From Roseiarcus sp963833955 (lineage in GTDB: Bacteria > Pseudomonadota > Alphaproteobacteria > Rhizobiales > Beijerinckiaceae): 64,000 nucleotides of DNA. Below are positions 1 through 8,908 of this stretch, one piece after another. The notes under the pieces were generated by a model. It was given only the letters and a program-made list of their open reading frames with translations. It was not told the DNA's origin and ran no database searches. The stretch's first letter is position 1. Each line of letters opens with the position of its first letter. The position numbers and the translations under genes were made by a program. The stretch is from positions 186,001 through 250,000 of the forward strand of contig CAWHZY010000010.1 in NCBI GenBank assembly GCA_963833955.1. The letters are read 5' to 3'.

Positions 1-81
1 GCGCTGGCTTTTGGCGTGGTGCTGGGCCTGGCGCTGGCGATGCGGCTCTCCCGGCCGCCGAGGCCGAGGATCGCACGCTAG
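1..81 (+). CDS. C-terminal end of an unidentified membrane protein (partial)
   Basis: The window opens inside a reading frame whose last 26 codons end in TAG at 79-81. They encode a run of small hydrophobic residues (Ala, Leu, Val, Gly), about 14 long, followed by a short basic tail rich in Arg and Pro. This looks like the last transmembrane helix and cytoplasmic tail of an integral membrane protein such as a transporter. The rest of the gene lies outside the window, so the family cannot be named. Confidence 0.45.
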   Translation, partial: ALAFGVVLGLALAMRLSRPPRPRIAR

Positions 82-334
82 AACTCACTTGCCAAAAAGC
101 CGTCGCGGCGGAGTTCAGCCGGAACAGAGCGTCCTTTGCGCCCGTAATTCAATCGCATTATGCGGCCTTAAGAGCGGGATTTGCGCTTGGCGGCGCTTAA
201 ATGCGGGCCGTTCGCGCCCGGACGCACGGGTCATTTCCCGTGCGCGTTCGGATATTGAATCGCAATAACATTCTATGCCATGGTCCGCCGCGACACGACG
301 CCGGCGAGGAACGCCGGGTCGTAGGGAGGAAGTT

Positions 335-1363
335 ATGGCAGACAAGAAACTCATATCGGAAGATCGCCGCAAGCTCATGAAGGCTGCGGTCGCGGGCGCG
401 GGGGCCGCGGCTTTGTTCGGCGGATTGGGCGTCAGCCCGTTCATGTCGGCAGCGTTGGCCGAGGCGGCCGGTCGGTCGGAGAAGCCGCTGAAAGCCGCTT
501 TCTCCAACGCCGGATTGCAGGCGACCTGGTGCGCTCAGGGGAAGGAGGCGGCCGAACATTGGGGCAAGCTGTTCAACGTTGACGTCACCTGGTTCGATGG
601 CCAGCTCGATGCGGTCAAGCAACGCGCCGCGATCGACAACATGGCCTCGCAGAAGTGGGATTTCGTCGCCATCCAGGCGTTCGGCATCGGCACCCTGACC
701 GCGCCGGTCAACAAGATGATCGATGCCGGCATTCCGGTCATCGACATGGACACGCTGATCGCGCCGCTCGACACGATCAAGGTGCTCTCGTTCCTCGCCC
801 CGGACAACGTGTTCATGGGGGCGTCGGTGACCCAGGCGTTGGTCGACGCGATCAACGGCGAAGGCAACATCATCATGACCCAGGGCGCGCTCGGCCACAC
901 GGGCGCGCAAGGCCGCGCCAAGGGCTTCCACTCCGTCGTCTCCAAATATCCGAAGCTCAAGGTTCTCGACGAGCAGCCCGCCGATTGGGACGTGACCAAG
1001 GTCGCGCGCATCTGGGAGACGCTGCTCACCAAATATCCCAAGATCGACGCCGCTTACTTCCACAATGACGACATGGCGCTCGCCGCCTACAAGGTGATGG
1101 AGGCCAAGGGCCGCACCGAGATCAAGATCGGCGGTTGCGACGCCATGCCGCCAGCGATCAAGGCGGTCCAGGCGGGCCAGATGCTTGCGACCGTCCGCAA
1201 CCCGTCCTGCCGCATCCATGGCGGGTCGATCGTCGCGGGCGTACAGGCCGTGCTTCAAGGCGCGAAGGCTGGCATCCCCAAGAACATCGTCACCGACGGC
1301 CCGGTCGTCACCAAGGCCAACGCCGACGGCATGCTGTGGATGCAGGAGCAGTTCCTGATCTGA
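335..1363 (+). CDS. Sugar ABC transporter substrate-binding protein (periplasmic binding protein type 1)
   Basis: This 342-residue protein is the binding component of a ribose/xylose/galactose-type ABC importer and should capture a sugar or related ligand in the periplasm. The start at 335 follows a strong GGGAGGA ribosome-binding site; an in-frame ATG at 275 is less well placed. The N-terminus has Arg11-Arg12 in the context DRRKLMK followed by an Ala/Gly-rich hydrophobic stretch to about residue 42, a likely twin-arginine signal. The mature part alternates strands and helices as in the periplasmic binding protein 4 family, with a conserved HNDDMALAAY segment near residue 245. The ATPase gene begins 15 bp downstream and the permease follows, so the three form one operon. 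The ligand cannot be told from sequence. Confidence 0.88.
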   Translation: MADKKLISEDRRKLMKAAVAGAGAAALFGGLGVSPFMSAALAEAAGRSEKPLKAAFSNAGLQATWCAQGKEAAEHWGKLFNVDVTWFDGQLDAVKQRAAIDNMASQKWDFVAIQAFGIGTLTAPVNKMIDAGIPVIDMDTLIAPLDTIKVLSFLAPDNVFMGASVTQALVDAINGEGNIIMTQGALGHTGAQGRAKGFHSVVSKYPKLKVLDEQPADWDVTKVARIWETLLTKYPKIDAAYFHNDDMALAAYKVMEAKGRTEIKIGGCDAMPPAIKAVQAGQMLATVRNPSCRIHGGSIVAGVQAVLQGAKAGIPKNIVTDGPVVTKANADGMLWMQEQFLI

Positions 1364-1378
1364 GCCTGTCGAAGCCCG

Positions 1379-2869
1379 ATGGCGCTGCTCGAACTGACTG
1401 ACATTTCGAAGTCGTTTGGCGGCGTCCAGGCGCTTCGGAATGTCGACTTCACGCTGAACGCCGGCGAGATCCATGGTCTCGCCGGCGAGAACGGCGCCGG
1501 CAAAAGCACGATGATGAAGATCATCGCCGGCGTCCATACCGCTGATTCGGGAACCATGCGCGTCGATGGAAAGGAAGTGCATTTCCGCTCGACGCGCGAT
1601 GCCTTGGCGGCGAGCATCGGCATGGTGCATCAGGAACTCAGCGTCGCGCCGGAACTGAGCGTCGCCGAGAACGTTTTTTTCGGCAATCAGCCCGTGAACG
1701 GAATGGGCGTCGTCACGTGGCGGCGGATGGCTGAGCGCGCGGCGGAAGAGCTCAAGAACCTCGGGCTCGACATCAACCCGCGCGCGCGCCTCGGCGATTT
1801 CCCGATCGGCGTGCAGCAGCTGGTCGAGCTGTCCCGCGTGCTGTTCTCGGGCGCGCGCATCATCATTCTCGATGAGCCGACGTCGGCTTTGTCGCCCCCC
1901 GAGATTGAACGCCTGTTCGGCGTCCTCGCGAGGCTGCGCGAAGAAGGCCGAAGCATCATTTTCATCTCGCATTTCCTCGACGACATTCTCAAGATCTCGA
2001 ACGTAATCACCATCTTCCGTAACGGCCGCAAGGTCGAGACGGCCGCGGTCACGCCCAAGATCGACAAGGCCTGGATCATCGAGCGCATGATCGGCTCGGG
2101 TCGGGAGGAACTCGAGGAAAGCTATCTCGGCGAGATGAAGCTCGACAGTCGCCCGGAGGCGCCCGTCGTGCTGCGAGCCAAGGACATGACGCTCGCGCCT
2201 TCCTATCGCGGTCTCTCCTTCGAGGCGCGGGCGGGCGAAGTTCTCGGAATCTACGGTTTCATGGGCTGCGGCCAGCTTGAATTGGCGCGGACCCTGTTCG
2301 GCAAGTATCGCCCCGACACGGGATCGCTCGAGATCGACGGCGACGCAAAGACGCTCAAGAACACGACGGCGGCCAAGAAGGCGGGCGTCGCCTATGTCGC
2401 CGAGAGCCGCCGCACGATGCTGTTCAGCGACGAGCCGGTGTACAAGAACGTATCGATTTCGGTCCTCGAGCGCCTGTCGAAATGGCTCTTGAAGCCTGAC
2501 CGCGAGCGGGAGATCGCCAAGGTCCAGGTCAAGGATCTCGACGTCCGTCCGCCCGATGTCGAATGGCGCCTGGGCGGCCTCTCCGGCGGCAATCAGCAGA
2601 AGGTGGCGCTGGCCAAATGGCTGACCCACCCGCCGCGCATTCTTCTCCTGGCTGAACCGACGCGGGGCATGGACGTCGGCGCCAAGGAGGACGTGGTGCG
2701 GATCGTGCGGCGCTTGCGCGATTCCGGCATCGCCATCGTCGTCTTCTCCACCGAGCCGGAAACGGTGCTCTCGCTCGCCGACCGCGTCCTGGTGATGCGC
2801 AAGGGCGAGATCGCGCATGAATTCGCCGGCGAAGCGATCAGCAAGGATCGGCTGCTCGCCGCCGCCTGA
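1379..2869 (+). CDS. Sugar ABC transporter ATP-binding protein with two nucleotide-binding domains (RbsA/XylG type)
   Basis: This 496-residue cytoplasmic subunit powers the sugar importer. It has the double-domain layout of the family. Domain 1 carries Walker A GENGAGKST at residues 36-44 and Walker B IILDEPTSALSP near residue 165. Domain 2 has the usual degenerate P-loop (GFMGCGQLEL) and a clear LSGGNQQK signature. In domain 2 the Walker B segment reads LLLAEPTRG, so the aspartate normally before the catalytic glutamate is alanine. The Asp change is unusual, although domain 2 of this family is often catalytically weak. The length is normal and the gene sits between the binding protein and permease genes. 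Confidence 0.9.
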   Translation: MALLELTDISKSFGGVQALRNVDFTLNAGEIHGLAGENGAGKSTMMKIIAGVHTADSGTMRVDGKEVHFRSTRDALAASIGMVHQELSVAPELSVAENVFFGNQPVNGMGVVTWRRMAERAAEELKNLGLDINPRARLGDFPIGVQQLVELSRVLFSGARIIILDEPTSALSPPEIERLFGVLARLREEGRSIIFISHFLDDILKISNVITIFRNGRKVETAAVTPKIDKAWIIERMIGSGREELEESYLGEMKLDSRPEAPVVLRAKDMTLAPSYRGLSFEARAGEVLGIYGFMGCGQLELARTLFGKYRPDTGSLEIDGDAKTLKNTTAAKKAGVAYVAESRRTMLFSDEPVYKNVSISVLERLSKWLLKPDREREIAKVQVKDLDVRPPDVEWRLGGLSGGNQQKVALAKWLTHPPRILLLAEPTRGMDVGAKEDVVRIVRRLRDSGIAIVVFSTEPETVLSLADRVLVMRKGEIAHEFAGEAISKDRLLAAA

Positions 2870-2890
2870 CGATAGGGATCAAGTCTAAGC

Positions 2891-3928
2891 ATGGATATGC
2901 AGAGCGCCGAGGTCGGATCCACACGCGCCTTTCACCTGGGCGACTTTCTGCGCGATCAATTGCGCAACATCGCGCCCTTCATCACCCTGATCGTGCTGGT
3001 TGCCTTCTTCAGCATCGCAAGCCCGACCTTCGCCACGCTCGGCAACCTCGTGAACATCCTGCAGCAGGTGTCGGTGACGGCGATCATGGCCGTCGGCCTC
3101 ACCTTCGTCATTCTCACCGCCGAGATCGACCTCTCCGTCGGCGCGATCGCCAACGCGACGGCGATCGTGCTCACCTTCTTCACGCTGCAGCCCGACTACG
3201 TGAACATCGCCAATCTGCCGATGCCCGGCGCGATCGCGATCATCCTGGCGTTGCTCGCCTGCGGCGCGCTCGGCCTCCTCACCGCCTTCGGCGTCACCCG
3301 CATCGGCATCCCGTCCTTCATTATGACTTTGGCGATGATGCAGATCGGCGCCGGCGTCTCGGCGGTTCTGGTGCGCGGCCAGATCGCCTATTCTGTTCCG
3401 CCCCTCATTCTGACACTGGGATCGAAGTCGCTTTTCGGCGTGCCGTGGATCATCATCGTTGCGGCGCTGTTCCTGCTCGTCGCCCATCTGGTGCTGACCT
3501 ACACGCGTTTCGGCCGCTACGTTTACATGGTTGGCGGCAACCGGGAGGCGGCCGAATATTCCGGCGTCAATGTTCGTTTCATCATCGGCGCGGTGATGGT
3601 GATCTCGGCCATGTGCTCGGGCTTCGCGGGGATGGTCGGCTGCGCATATTTCGGCAGCGCCCAGCAGAACGAGTTCGACACCTTCCTGCTCGACGCCATC
3701 GCCGCGGTGGTGGTCGGCGGCACGAGCCTGTTCGGCGGGCGCGGCGGGATCGGCAACACGATCGTCGGCCTGTTCGTGCTCGGCGTCCTCAACAACGGCC
3801 TCGATTACGTCAAGATCGACAGCTTCCTCAAGATCCTCATTCGCGGCCTGATCCTGCTCATCGCGCTCATCATCAACGTCTATGCCGAGCGCTTGCGCAC
3901 GGCGCGAAGCGGCGGGCGGGCCGCTTAA
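2891..3928 (+). CDS. Sugar ABC transporter permease (RbsC/XylH family)
   Basis: This 345-residue integral membrane protein forms the channel of the sugar importer encoded upstream. It shows about ten hydrophobic segments. Family landmarks are AEIDLSVGAIAN near residue 78 and the DAIAAVVVGGTSLFGGRGG motif near residue 272, which contacts the ATPase. It starts 21 bp after the ATPase stop codon, consistent with one transcript. No soluble domain or fusion is seen. The assignment to the family is secure, the substrate is not. Confidence 0.9.
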   Translation: MDMQSAEVGSTRAFHLGDFLRDQLRNIAPFITLIVLVAFFSIASPTFATLGNLVNILQQVSVTAIMAVGLTFVILTAEIDLSVGAIANATAIVLTFFTLQPDYVNIANLPMPGAIAIILALLACGALGLLTAFGVTRIGIPSFIMTLAMMQIGAGVSAVLVRGQIAYSVPPLILTLGSKSLFGVPWIIIVAALFLLVAHLVLTYTRFGRYVYMVGGNREAAEYSGVNVRFIIGAVMVISAMCSGFAGMVGCAYFGSAQQNEFDTFLLDAIAAVVVGGTSLFGGRGGIGNTIVGLFVLGVLNNGLDYVKIDSFLKILIRGLILLIALIINVYAERLRTARSGGRAA

Positions 3929-4095
3929 ATCGAGTGGCGAGCGCCGCGCCCCTTGGGGAAGCGCGATCGCTCACGCAATCGTCCACAACCGCTCTCGCCG
4001 GTCAGTCGCAAGCTTCGCTCCGGTCCACTCGGAATCGCCGACGCCGCCGGCGTCTTGTGCAACGAAGGCGGCCTCGCGCGCGGGGATAGGGTGGA

Positions 4096-4320
4096 TTACT
4101 TCGGCGCCTCAGGCGCCATCATGTGGCCGCCCTCTTTCATCATATGCTTTTTCATGTGGGTCTTCTTCATCGGCGCCATATGATCCCCCGACATGTGGTC
4201 CGCCGCCATGGCGTCCGGTTTTGCCGCAGCGTCTTCGGCCCGCGCGACATTGGCGAAGGCGACGCCGCCAATGGCGAGGCATGCGGCCGCGGGAATGAGA
4301 AACTTCAGTCTGGATGTCAT
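4096..4320 (-). CDS. Small secreted Met/His/Lys-rich protein
   Basis: A 74-residue protein. The ATG at 4318-4320 gives a classic signal peptide (basic start, hydrophobic core, cleavage near AFANVARA-E at about residue 26). The mature part is low complexity and rich in Met, His and Lys, with a core such as HMKKHMMKEGGHMM near the C-terminus. It resembles the small pentapeptide MXKDX-type secreted proteins of Proteobacteria, and the Met/His density suggests weak metal (copper) binding, which is inference. A second protein of similar design lies at 41665-41904. A longer in-frame start at 4455 would put non-signal sequence in front and is less likely. Confidence 0.6.
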   Translation of the reverse strand: MTSRLKFLIPAAACLAIGGVAFANVARAEDAAAKPDAMAADHMSGDHMAPMKKTHMKKHMMKEGGHMMAPEAPK

Positions 4321-4546
4321 GGGTAGCGCACTTTCCTCGATTGAGAACGCAAGACCCGGGATTGGGTGCGTCCTTGAGATTGCGGCGCGATCGCCGCAAA
4401 TGGCCGCCGCTCTCGCCGGCGGCGAGGCGCAATGGAATCTGTTCGTGAGAGCCATTCGTGGGAGCCGGAGGGCTTGTTACAACGCGATTGGCATTCTTGG
4501 TCGCGGGTTAGCCCGTCGGCGGCGCGGCGACCGAAGGCAGGCAACG

Positions 4547-4825
4547 ATGCGAACGCGCCGTCTGGCGATCTCGACAAGCGCTCTGCTTTTCGCGGCGACG
4601 GCGGCCTTGGCGGCGGGAGGCGGCCGGATCCTGACGACTTCGGATGTCGTCCATATCCGCATCGTCGACCATCCGGAGCTGGACGCCACGACGCGCATCG
4701 AGCCCGACGGCACGATCAACTTTCCTTACGTCGGCCGCGTCAGGGCGGCGGGACGGACGGAAGACGATCTGGGGCGGGCGGTTGGGCGGCGGCTGGTCGA
4801 ACTGAAAATCCTGGCCGGGCCTTGA
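4547..4825 (+). pseudogene. Truncated polysaccharide export protein (Wza-type Poly_export domain only)
   Basis: The 92-residue product has a signal peptide (MRTRRLAISTSALLFAATAALA) and then one recognisable Poly_export domain: a VVHIRIVDHPELD segment, the EPDGTINFPYVGRV core and the helix that follows. Full-length outer-membrane polysaccharide export proteins continue with an NPQV-type strand and SLBB domains. Here TGA falls exactly where that strand should begin, and no continuation is visible in the other frames. No polysaccharide synthesis genes are adjacent. It is probably a remnant; a functional single-domain protein is possible but less likely. Confidence 0.55.
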
Positions 4826-4998
4826 CTTAGCGGCAGAGGGCCGCGAGCAAGGCCGGTTCGGCGCGGCCTGTCATCTGGGAAGTTAAATTACACAATACGC
4901 CAGCATTGAAATCGGAGCCTTCCGCCCCATCTGTACATCTGTCCGGCGCATGAGCCGGATGAACACAAACACAAATAAGAAAAAACCAGAGAATTAAA
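4826..4998. other. A/T-richer intergenic stretch with a short hairpin
   Basis: This stretch has lower GC than its surroundings and an A-rich end. A 6-bp stem (TCCGGC at 4942-4947 and GCCGGA at 4954-4959) with a 6-nt loop is present, but no T-run follows, so it is not a clear terminator. No gene is evident. Confidence 0.4.
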
Positions 4999-5211
4999 AT
5001 GAACTGCTCACCCACCACCCGTGGCGCCGGCGTCGCGTCGCCACTTATCGTCAAGGATATCTGCGCGCAGCTTGCGCCGCTCAATCGCTATGGCTTTCCC
5101 AATCTTGGCGCGGCGGCCGTCGACGGCTTGATCGTTCTGATCGGCGCATCGCGCAAGGCGGTCAGCGCAGCGCTTACGCGCTCCGAATCGTCGCACGAAC
5201 TGGCGGCGTAA
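4999..5211 (+). CDS. Small hypothetical protein
   Basis: This frame encodes 70 residues and ends 17 bp before the convergent homospermidine synthase gene. It follows an A-rich upstream region but has no convincing ribosome-binding site. The product has no recognised domain; a central hydrophobic patch (AVDGLIVLIGA) is the only feature. It could be a chance frame. Confidence 0.25.
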   Translation: MNCSPTTRGAGVASPLIVKDICAQLAPLNRYGFPNLGAAAVDGLIVLIGASRKAVSAALTRSESSHELAA

Positions 5212-5228
5212 GGCCGCCGTGTTGGCGT

Positions 5229-6662
5229 CTACCGCACCAGCACATTCTTGAACTGCCAAGGATCGCCCTGGTCGATCTCCTCGGGGAAGAGGCCAGGGCG
5301 ACCCGCGAGCGGCGTCCAGTCGGTGTAGACGCCGACCACCGGGCCGAGATAGGGCGTTTGAACCTCGAGGCAGCGCCGGAAATCCAGTTCGTCCGCCTCG
5401 ACGATTCCCGCCTTCGGATTCTCGAGCGCCCAGACCATGCCGGCCAAAACCGCTGAAGTGACCTGCATGCCGGTCGCGTTCTGGTAGGGCGCGAGCGCGC
5501 GCGTCTCCTCGACCGACAGCTGCGAGCCGTACCAATAGGCGTTGCGGGCGTGCCCGTAGAGAAGCACGCCCAGTTCGTCGATGCCGTCGAGAATCTCGGC
5601 TTCGCCAAGAATATGGTGCGCGCTCTGGATCTCGCCGGCGCGGCCGAACAGTTCGTGCAGAGACAGCACCGCATCGTCGCACGGATGATAGGCGTAGTGG
5701 CAGGTCGGCCGGTACACGGCCGCGCCCCTCTCGTCGCGGACGGTATAGTAGTCGGCAATCGAGATGGACTCGTTGTGGGTGACGAGAAAGCCGAACTGCC
5801 CCCGCGCGGTCGGGGTCCATGAGCGCACGCGCGTGTTGGCGCCTGGCTGGTTGATGTAGATCGCCGCGCCGCAGCCCGCCTTGTGATAGCCCGCATTGTC
5901 CGGCGCCCATTTTTCGTGTGTTCCCCAGCCGAGTTCGGCCGGCTGCATGCCCTCCGATAGAAAACCTTCGATCGACCACGTGTTGACGAACACGTTGCGC
6001 GGCTTCGGGCTCTTCGCGCGCTGGGTGTCGCGTTCCGCGATATGCACGCCCTTGACGCCGAGGCGCTGGGCGAGCCGCGCCCATTCCTCTTTGGTCTTGG
6101 GTTCGGCGCCTTTGTCGCCGAGATCCTTGGCCAGATTGACGAGCCCCTGCTTGACGAACCAGGACACCATGCCCGGATTGGCGCCGCAGCATGAGACGGC
6201 GGTCGAGCCGCCAGGATTCTTGCGCCGTTCCGCGAGCACCGTCTCGCGCAGCGCGTAGTTTGTGCGCGCGTCGTTGCCGAGCGACTTGTCGTAATAGAAG
6301 CCCGGCCAGGGCTCGACGACCGTGTCGACATAGAGCGCGCCGATCTCGCGGCAGTGGCGCATGAGATCGAGCGACGAAGTGTCGACCGACAGGTTGACGC
6401 AGAAGCCTTGGGCCCCGCCCGCGGTCAGATATTTGGTCAGCACCTCGCGATAATTCTCGCGCGTCAGCCCGAGATGCGCGAAGCGCACGCCGCGGTCATC
6501 CAGGAGCTTCCGGTCGGAATCATCCGGATCGATGACGACGAAGCGGTCCGGGTCGAAGTCGAAATGGCGCTCGATCAGGGGCAACGTGCCTTTGCCGATC
6601 GATCCGAAGCCGATCATCGCGATCGGCCCATCAATGCGCCCGTGCTTCGGCCAATGGGTCAT
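5229..6662 (-). CDS. hss: Homospermidine synthase
   Basis: This 477-residue enzyme makes sym-homospermidine from putrescine (two putrescines, or spermidine plus putrescine) with NAD as a bound hydride carrier, giving the main polyamine of many alphaproteobacteria. The N-terminus shows a Rossmann dinucleotide-binding motif (MIGFGSIGKGT, about residues 17-27) followed by VVIDPDD, and the full length matches the bacterial family. The ATG at 6662 is preceded by AAGGAG at a good distance. It appears to be a single-gene transcription unit. The identification is strong; activity on alternative amines cannot be judged from sequence. Confidence 0.93.
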   Translation of the reverse strand: MTHWPKHGRIDGPIAMIGFGSIGKGTLPLIERHFDFDPDRFVVIDPDDSDRKLLDDRGVRFAHLGLTRENYREVLTKYLTAGGAQGFCVNLSVDTSSLDLMRHCREIGALYVDTVVEPWPGFYYDKSLGNDARTNYALRETVLAERRKNPGGSTAVSCCGANPGMVSWFVKQGLVNLAKDLGDKGAEPKTKEEWARLAQRLGVKGVHIAERDTQRAKSPKPRNVFVNTWSIEGFLSEGMQPAELGWGTHEKWAPDNAGYHKAGCGAAIYINQPGANTRVRSWTPTARGQFGFLVTHNESISIADYYTVRDERGAAVYRPTCHYAYHPCDDAVLSLHELFGRAGEIQSAHHILGEAEILDGIDELGVLLYGHARNAYWYGSQLSVEETRALAPYQNATGMQVTSAVLAGMVWALENPKAGIVEADELDFRRCLEVQTPYLGPVVGVYTDWTPLAGRPGLFPEEIDQGDPWQFKNVLVR

Positions 6663-7001
6663 CAGATCTCCTTCAGGGACGAGCGTCTTCGAAGGGGCTT
6701 AAAGCCACGGCGCTTTGGGCCATGTCAATAGCGCCAGAGGCCCGGTTTTTGTCGCAAAACTGTCGCACGAGCGCATGCTTGACGCCTGTTATCTTTCGGC
6801 GCACGCTCACGCCCACTTCAAGACGCTGCAGGTGGCCCATGAGGGGTGAGCTCAGGCGGCATTGGGCCTTGAACTGCGCCGGCGCCTGCTTTGCAGAGAG
6901 CCTGACGCGTTCCCCGAACATTGTTTTAGGTCGAATTCGCGACGGCTTTCCCGCCGGAGCGCGATTGCGTCAATAATCATCAATGAACGGAGGGGGGCGC
7001 C
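6663..7001. other. Intergenic region without a supported gene
   Basis: This 339-bp stretch separates the divergent hss and cytochrome P460 genes. Open frames exist on both strands (6722-6976 on plus, 6673-6921 on minus) but neither has a domain, signal or ribosome-binding site. It presumably holds the two promoters. Confidence 0.4.
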
Positions 7002-7553
7002 ATGTTGAGCATGAGGGCTGCGGTCGCGATTGTCGTCTTGCCGTGGGTCTTGGCCGGAATCGCGCTGGCGGCCCAGGATCGCTATTCGCTGCAGGCGCCC
7101 GGCGGTCTCGCCTTCGCCGACTTCCGCGGATACGAGGATTGGCAGGTTGTCGCTGTCAGTCACAACGGAGACAAGCTCGCGACGATCCTCGGCAATCCCG
7201 TGCTGATCGAGGCCTACAGGGCGGGCGTTCCCGGCAACGGCAAGCCTTTCCCCGACGGCGCGAGATTCGCGAAGATTCACTGGACGGCGAAGAAGAATGA
7301 GAGCCAACCGGGCGAGCCGATCGTGCCGGGTCCGTTGCATGACGTGGACTTCATGGTGAAGGACAGCAAGCTTTTCGCGGATAGCGGCGGGTGGGGATAC
7401 GCCCAGTTCGACTATGATTCCGCGTCCGAGACGTTCAAGCCCGGCGACGAAAATAGCACGCCGCCCCAGGAGCACGACGCCAAATGCGGCTTCGCCTGCC
7501 ACACGATCGTGGCCGACAAGGACTACGTGTTCACCGCCTACCCGAAGCGCTAG
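7002..7553 (+). CDS. Cytochrome P460 family protein (periplasmic)
   Basis: This 183-residue protein begins after a strong GGAGG site and has a clear signal peptide ending near residue 23 (ALA-AQD). The body matches the cytochrome P460 fold: FADFRGYEDWQVVAVS near residue 38, a GKPFPDGARFAKIHW segment and a terminal heme site with YVFTAYPKR. P460 proteins oxidise hydroxylamine or detoxify nitrogen oxides. The heme-attachment motif reads CGFACH, that is Cys-X3-Cys-His, not the usual CXXCH. A carbonic anhydrase gene follows after 106 bp. Family assignment is good; the substrate is unknown. Confidence 0.78.
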   Translation: MLSMRAAVAIVVLPWVLAGIALAAQDRYSLQAPGGLAFADFRGYEDWQVVAVSHNGDKLATILGNPVLIEAYRAGVPGNGKPFPDGARFAKIHWTAKKNESQPGEPIVPGPLHDVDFMVKDSKLFADSGGWGYAQFDYDSASETFKPGDENSTPPQEHDAKCGFACHTIVADKDYVFTAYPKR

Positions 7554-7659
7554 CTGGGCCGTGACCCGATAAATCTGCCGAGCGCTTGGCTTGCCTGAGT
7601 CCGGTCTGCAATGCGCCAACGCTCCGCTTTCGTCAAATTGAAGCCGACGGAGCAGGAAA

Positions 7660-8241
7660 ATGAGCCAATACAGCCAATACGAGTACAGGAAACAACCCGG
7701 GTTCGACATGAACACCTTCGAGGGCGCGTATCAGGCCATCCCGATGAAGACCCTGGTGATCCACTGCTTGGACCCTCGGGCGGACGAAATCCCGCAGGCG
7801 GTCGCCAAGTATTTTGGGGATGAGGTCTACCCGGGTGAAAACATTCTCGATAAATCCGGCAATCGGGTCGGCCACACACGGACACTATTTGTCGAGACCA
7901 ACACAGGTGGACGCGCCTCCTTTGCTCTCGAGTCCGTGGCGGCCATGGACTATATATTCAACGTGCGGAATGTCGTTGTGGTTCACCACTCGTTCTGCGG
8001 CACGACGACTCTCACGCCGGAGCTGCTCATCGAGGAGTTCCACGATCATCACCACGCCGATATCTCGACGATGTTTGATCACGATAGCCTTGCCATCATG
8101 GATTTCGACAAGTCGATCAAGTATGATGTCGAGTTGCTTCGCTCGAGCCCGGCAGTCCCGAAACATGTCAAGCTCTACGGCTTCTTCTACGAGATCAGTT
8201 CCGGCCAGTTGACTGAGGTGGTGCGGGACATTCCTGCGTAG
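7660..8241 (+). CDS. Beta-class carbonic anhydrase family protein
   Basis: This 193-residue protein has the zinc and catalytic pattern of beta carbonic anhydrases: Cys36-x-Asp38-x-Arg40 (HCLDPRAD) and His110-x-x-Cys113 (HHSFCG). The Asp-Arg dyad is intact. These enzymes interconvert CO2 and bicarbonate in the cytoplasm. The N-terminal 28 residues are Tyr/Gln rich and unusual. The ATG follows GGAG. It lies between a cytochrome P460 gene and a cupin gene on the same strand, but gaps of 100-200 bp leave a common operon unproven. Confidence 0.8.
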   Translation: MSQYSQYEYRKQPGFDMNTFEGAYQAIPMKTLVIHCLDPRADEIPQAVAKYFGDEVYPGENILDKSGNRVGHTRTLFVETNTGGRASFALESVAAMDYIFNVRNVVVVHHSFCGTTTLTPELLIEEFHDHHHADISTMFDHDSLAIMDFDKSIKYDVELLRSSPAVPKHVKLYGFFYEISSGQLTEVVRDIPA

Positions 8242-8444
8242 ATCGCGATGTATCGCACGCGACGGACCGGCGAAAGTCGTCGGAAGGAACGTCGATCACG
8301 ACGTGGTGCGGCGCGCGCCCCAGCGGCGGAGCCCACGCCAACAGACTTCTCGGTGCTGAAACAGGCCGACGCTCCGCCCTTGATGTTTGCGCGCCAGAGG
8401 AAAAGCATGACGGCCCAGCAGGGCCGAAGACAAAGGAGCACGCG

Positions 8445-8888
8445 ATGCCGCAAGGACACTTGCCGGGCCAATCCGCCTTCCGATCGGTGCTTCCCGAGGA
8501 CATCGACTGGAAGCCGTTTCCCGCGTTTCCGCCGTCAGTCCGACTCGCTGTCCTGGTCGGCGAGCCCTCAAAGCCGGGCCCCTACCTGATCCGGGTCAAG
8601 GTCCCTCACGGCGTCAAGCTGATGCCGCACAAGCATCCGGAAGATCGAATCTACACGGTGATGTCCGGCGTCTTCTACATCGGCTTGGGCGAGCAATTCG
8701 ACGGCGATAAAGTGAAGGCGTATCCGCCCGGAAGCGTCATCGTTCTCCCCGGCGACACGTGGCACTTCCATTGGGCGAAGTCGGGCGAGTACGTCACGCA
8801 AGTGTCGGCGATCGGCCCATTGGGTCTCGACTATCTGGACCCGGCCGACGATCCGCGCCAACACCATCCCGACCGAGGCGACAGTTGA
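8445..8888 (+). CDS. Cupin domain protein
   Basis: This 147-residue protein is a single cupin barrel. The first metal motif is visible as HKHPEDRIYTVMSGVFYIGLG (residues about 64-84, with two His and a Glu/Asp position) and the second as PGDTWHFHW near residue 106. AGGAG precedes the ATG. Small cupins of this kind include dioxygenases, isomerases and sensory domains, so no reaction can be assigned. It converges on the doxX gene 20 bp downstream. Confidence 0.72.
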   Translation: MPQGHLPGQSAFRSVLPEDIDWKPFPAFPPSVRLAVLVGEPSKPGPYLIRVKVPHGVKLMPHKHPEDRIYTVMSGVFYIGLGEQFDGDKVKAYPPGSVIVLPGDTWHFHWAKSGEYVTQVSAIGPLGLDYLDPADDPRQHHPDRGDS

Positions 8889-8908
8889 GAAAGCCCCGAA
8901 GCGGACCC

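Noticed and set aside
197..2818. An 873-codon open frame on the minus strand across the sugar ABC operon
   Set aside because: It is exactly antisense to well-recognised transporter genes, and its translation is Arg/Asp/His-rich without domains. Long antisense frames are expected at this GC content.
4942..4959. Hairpin as a transcription terminator
   Set aside because: Stem of only six pairs and no T-run on either strand.
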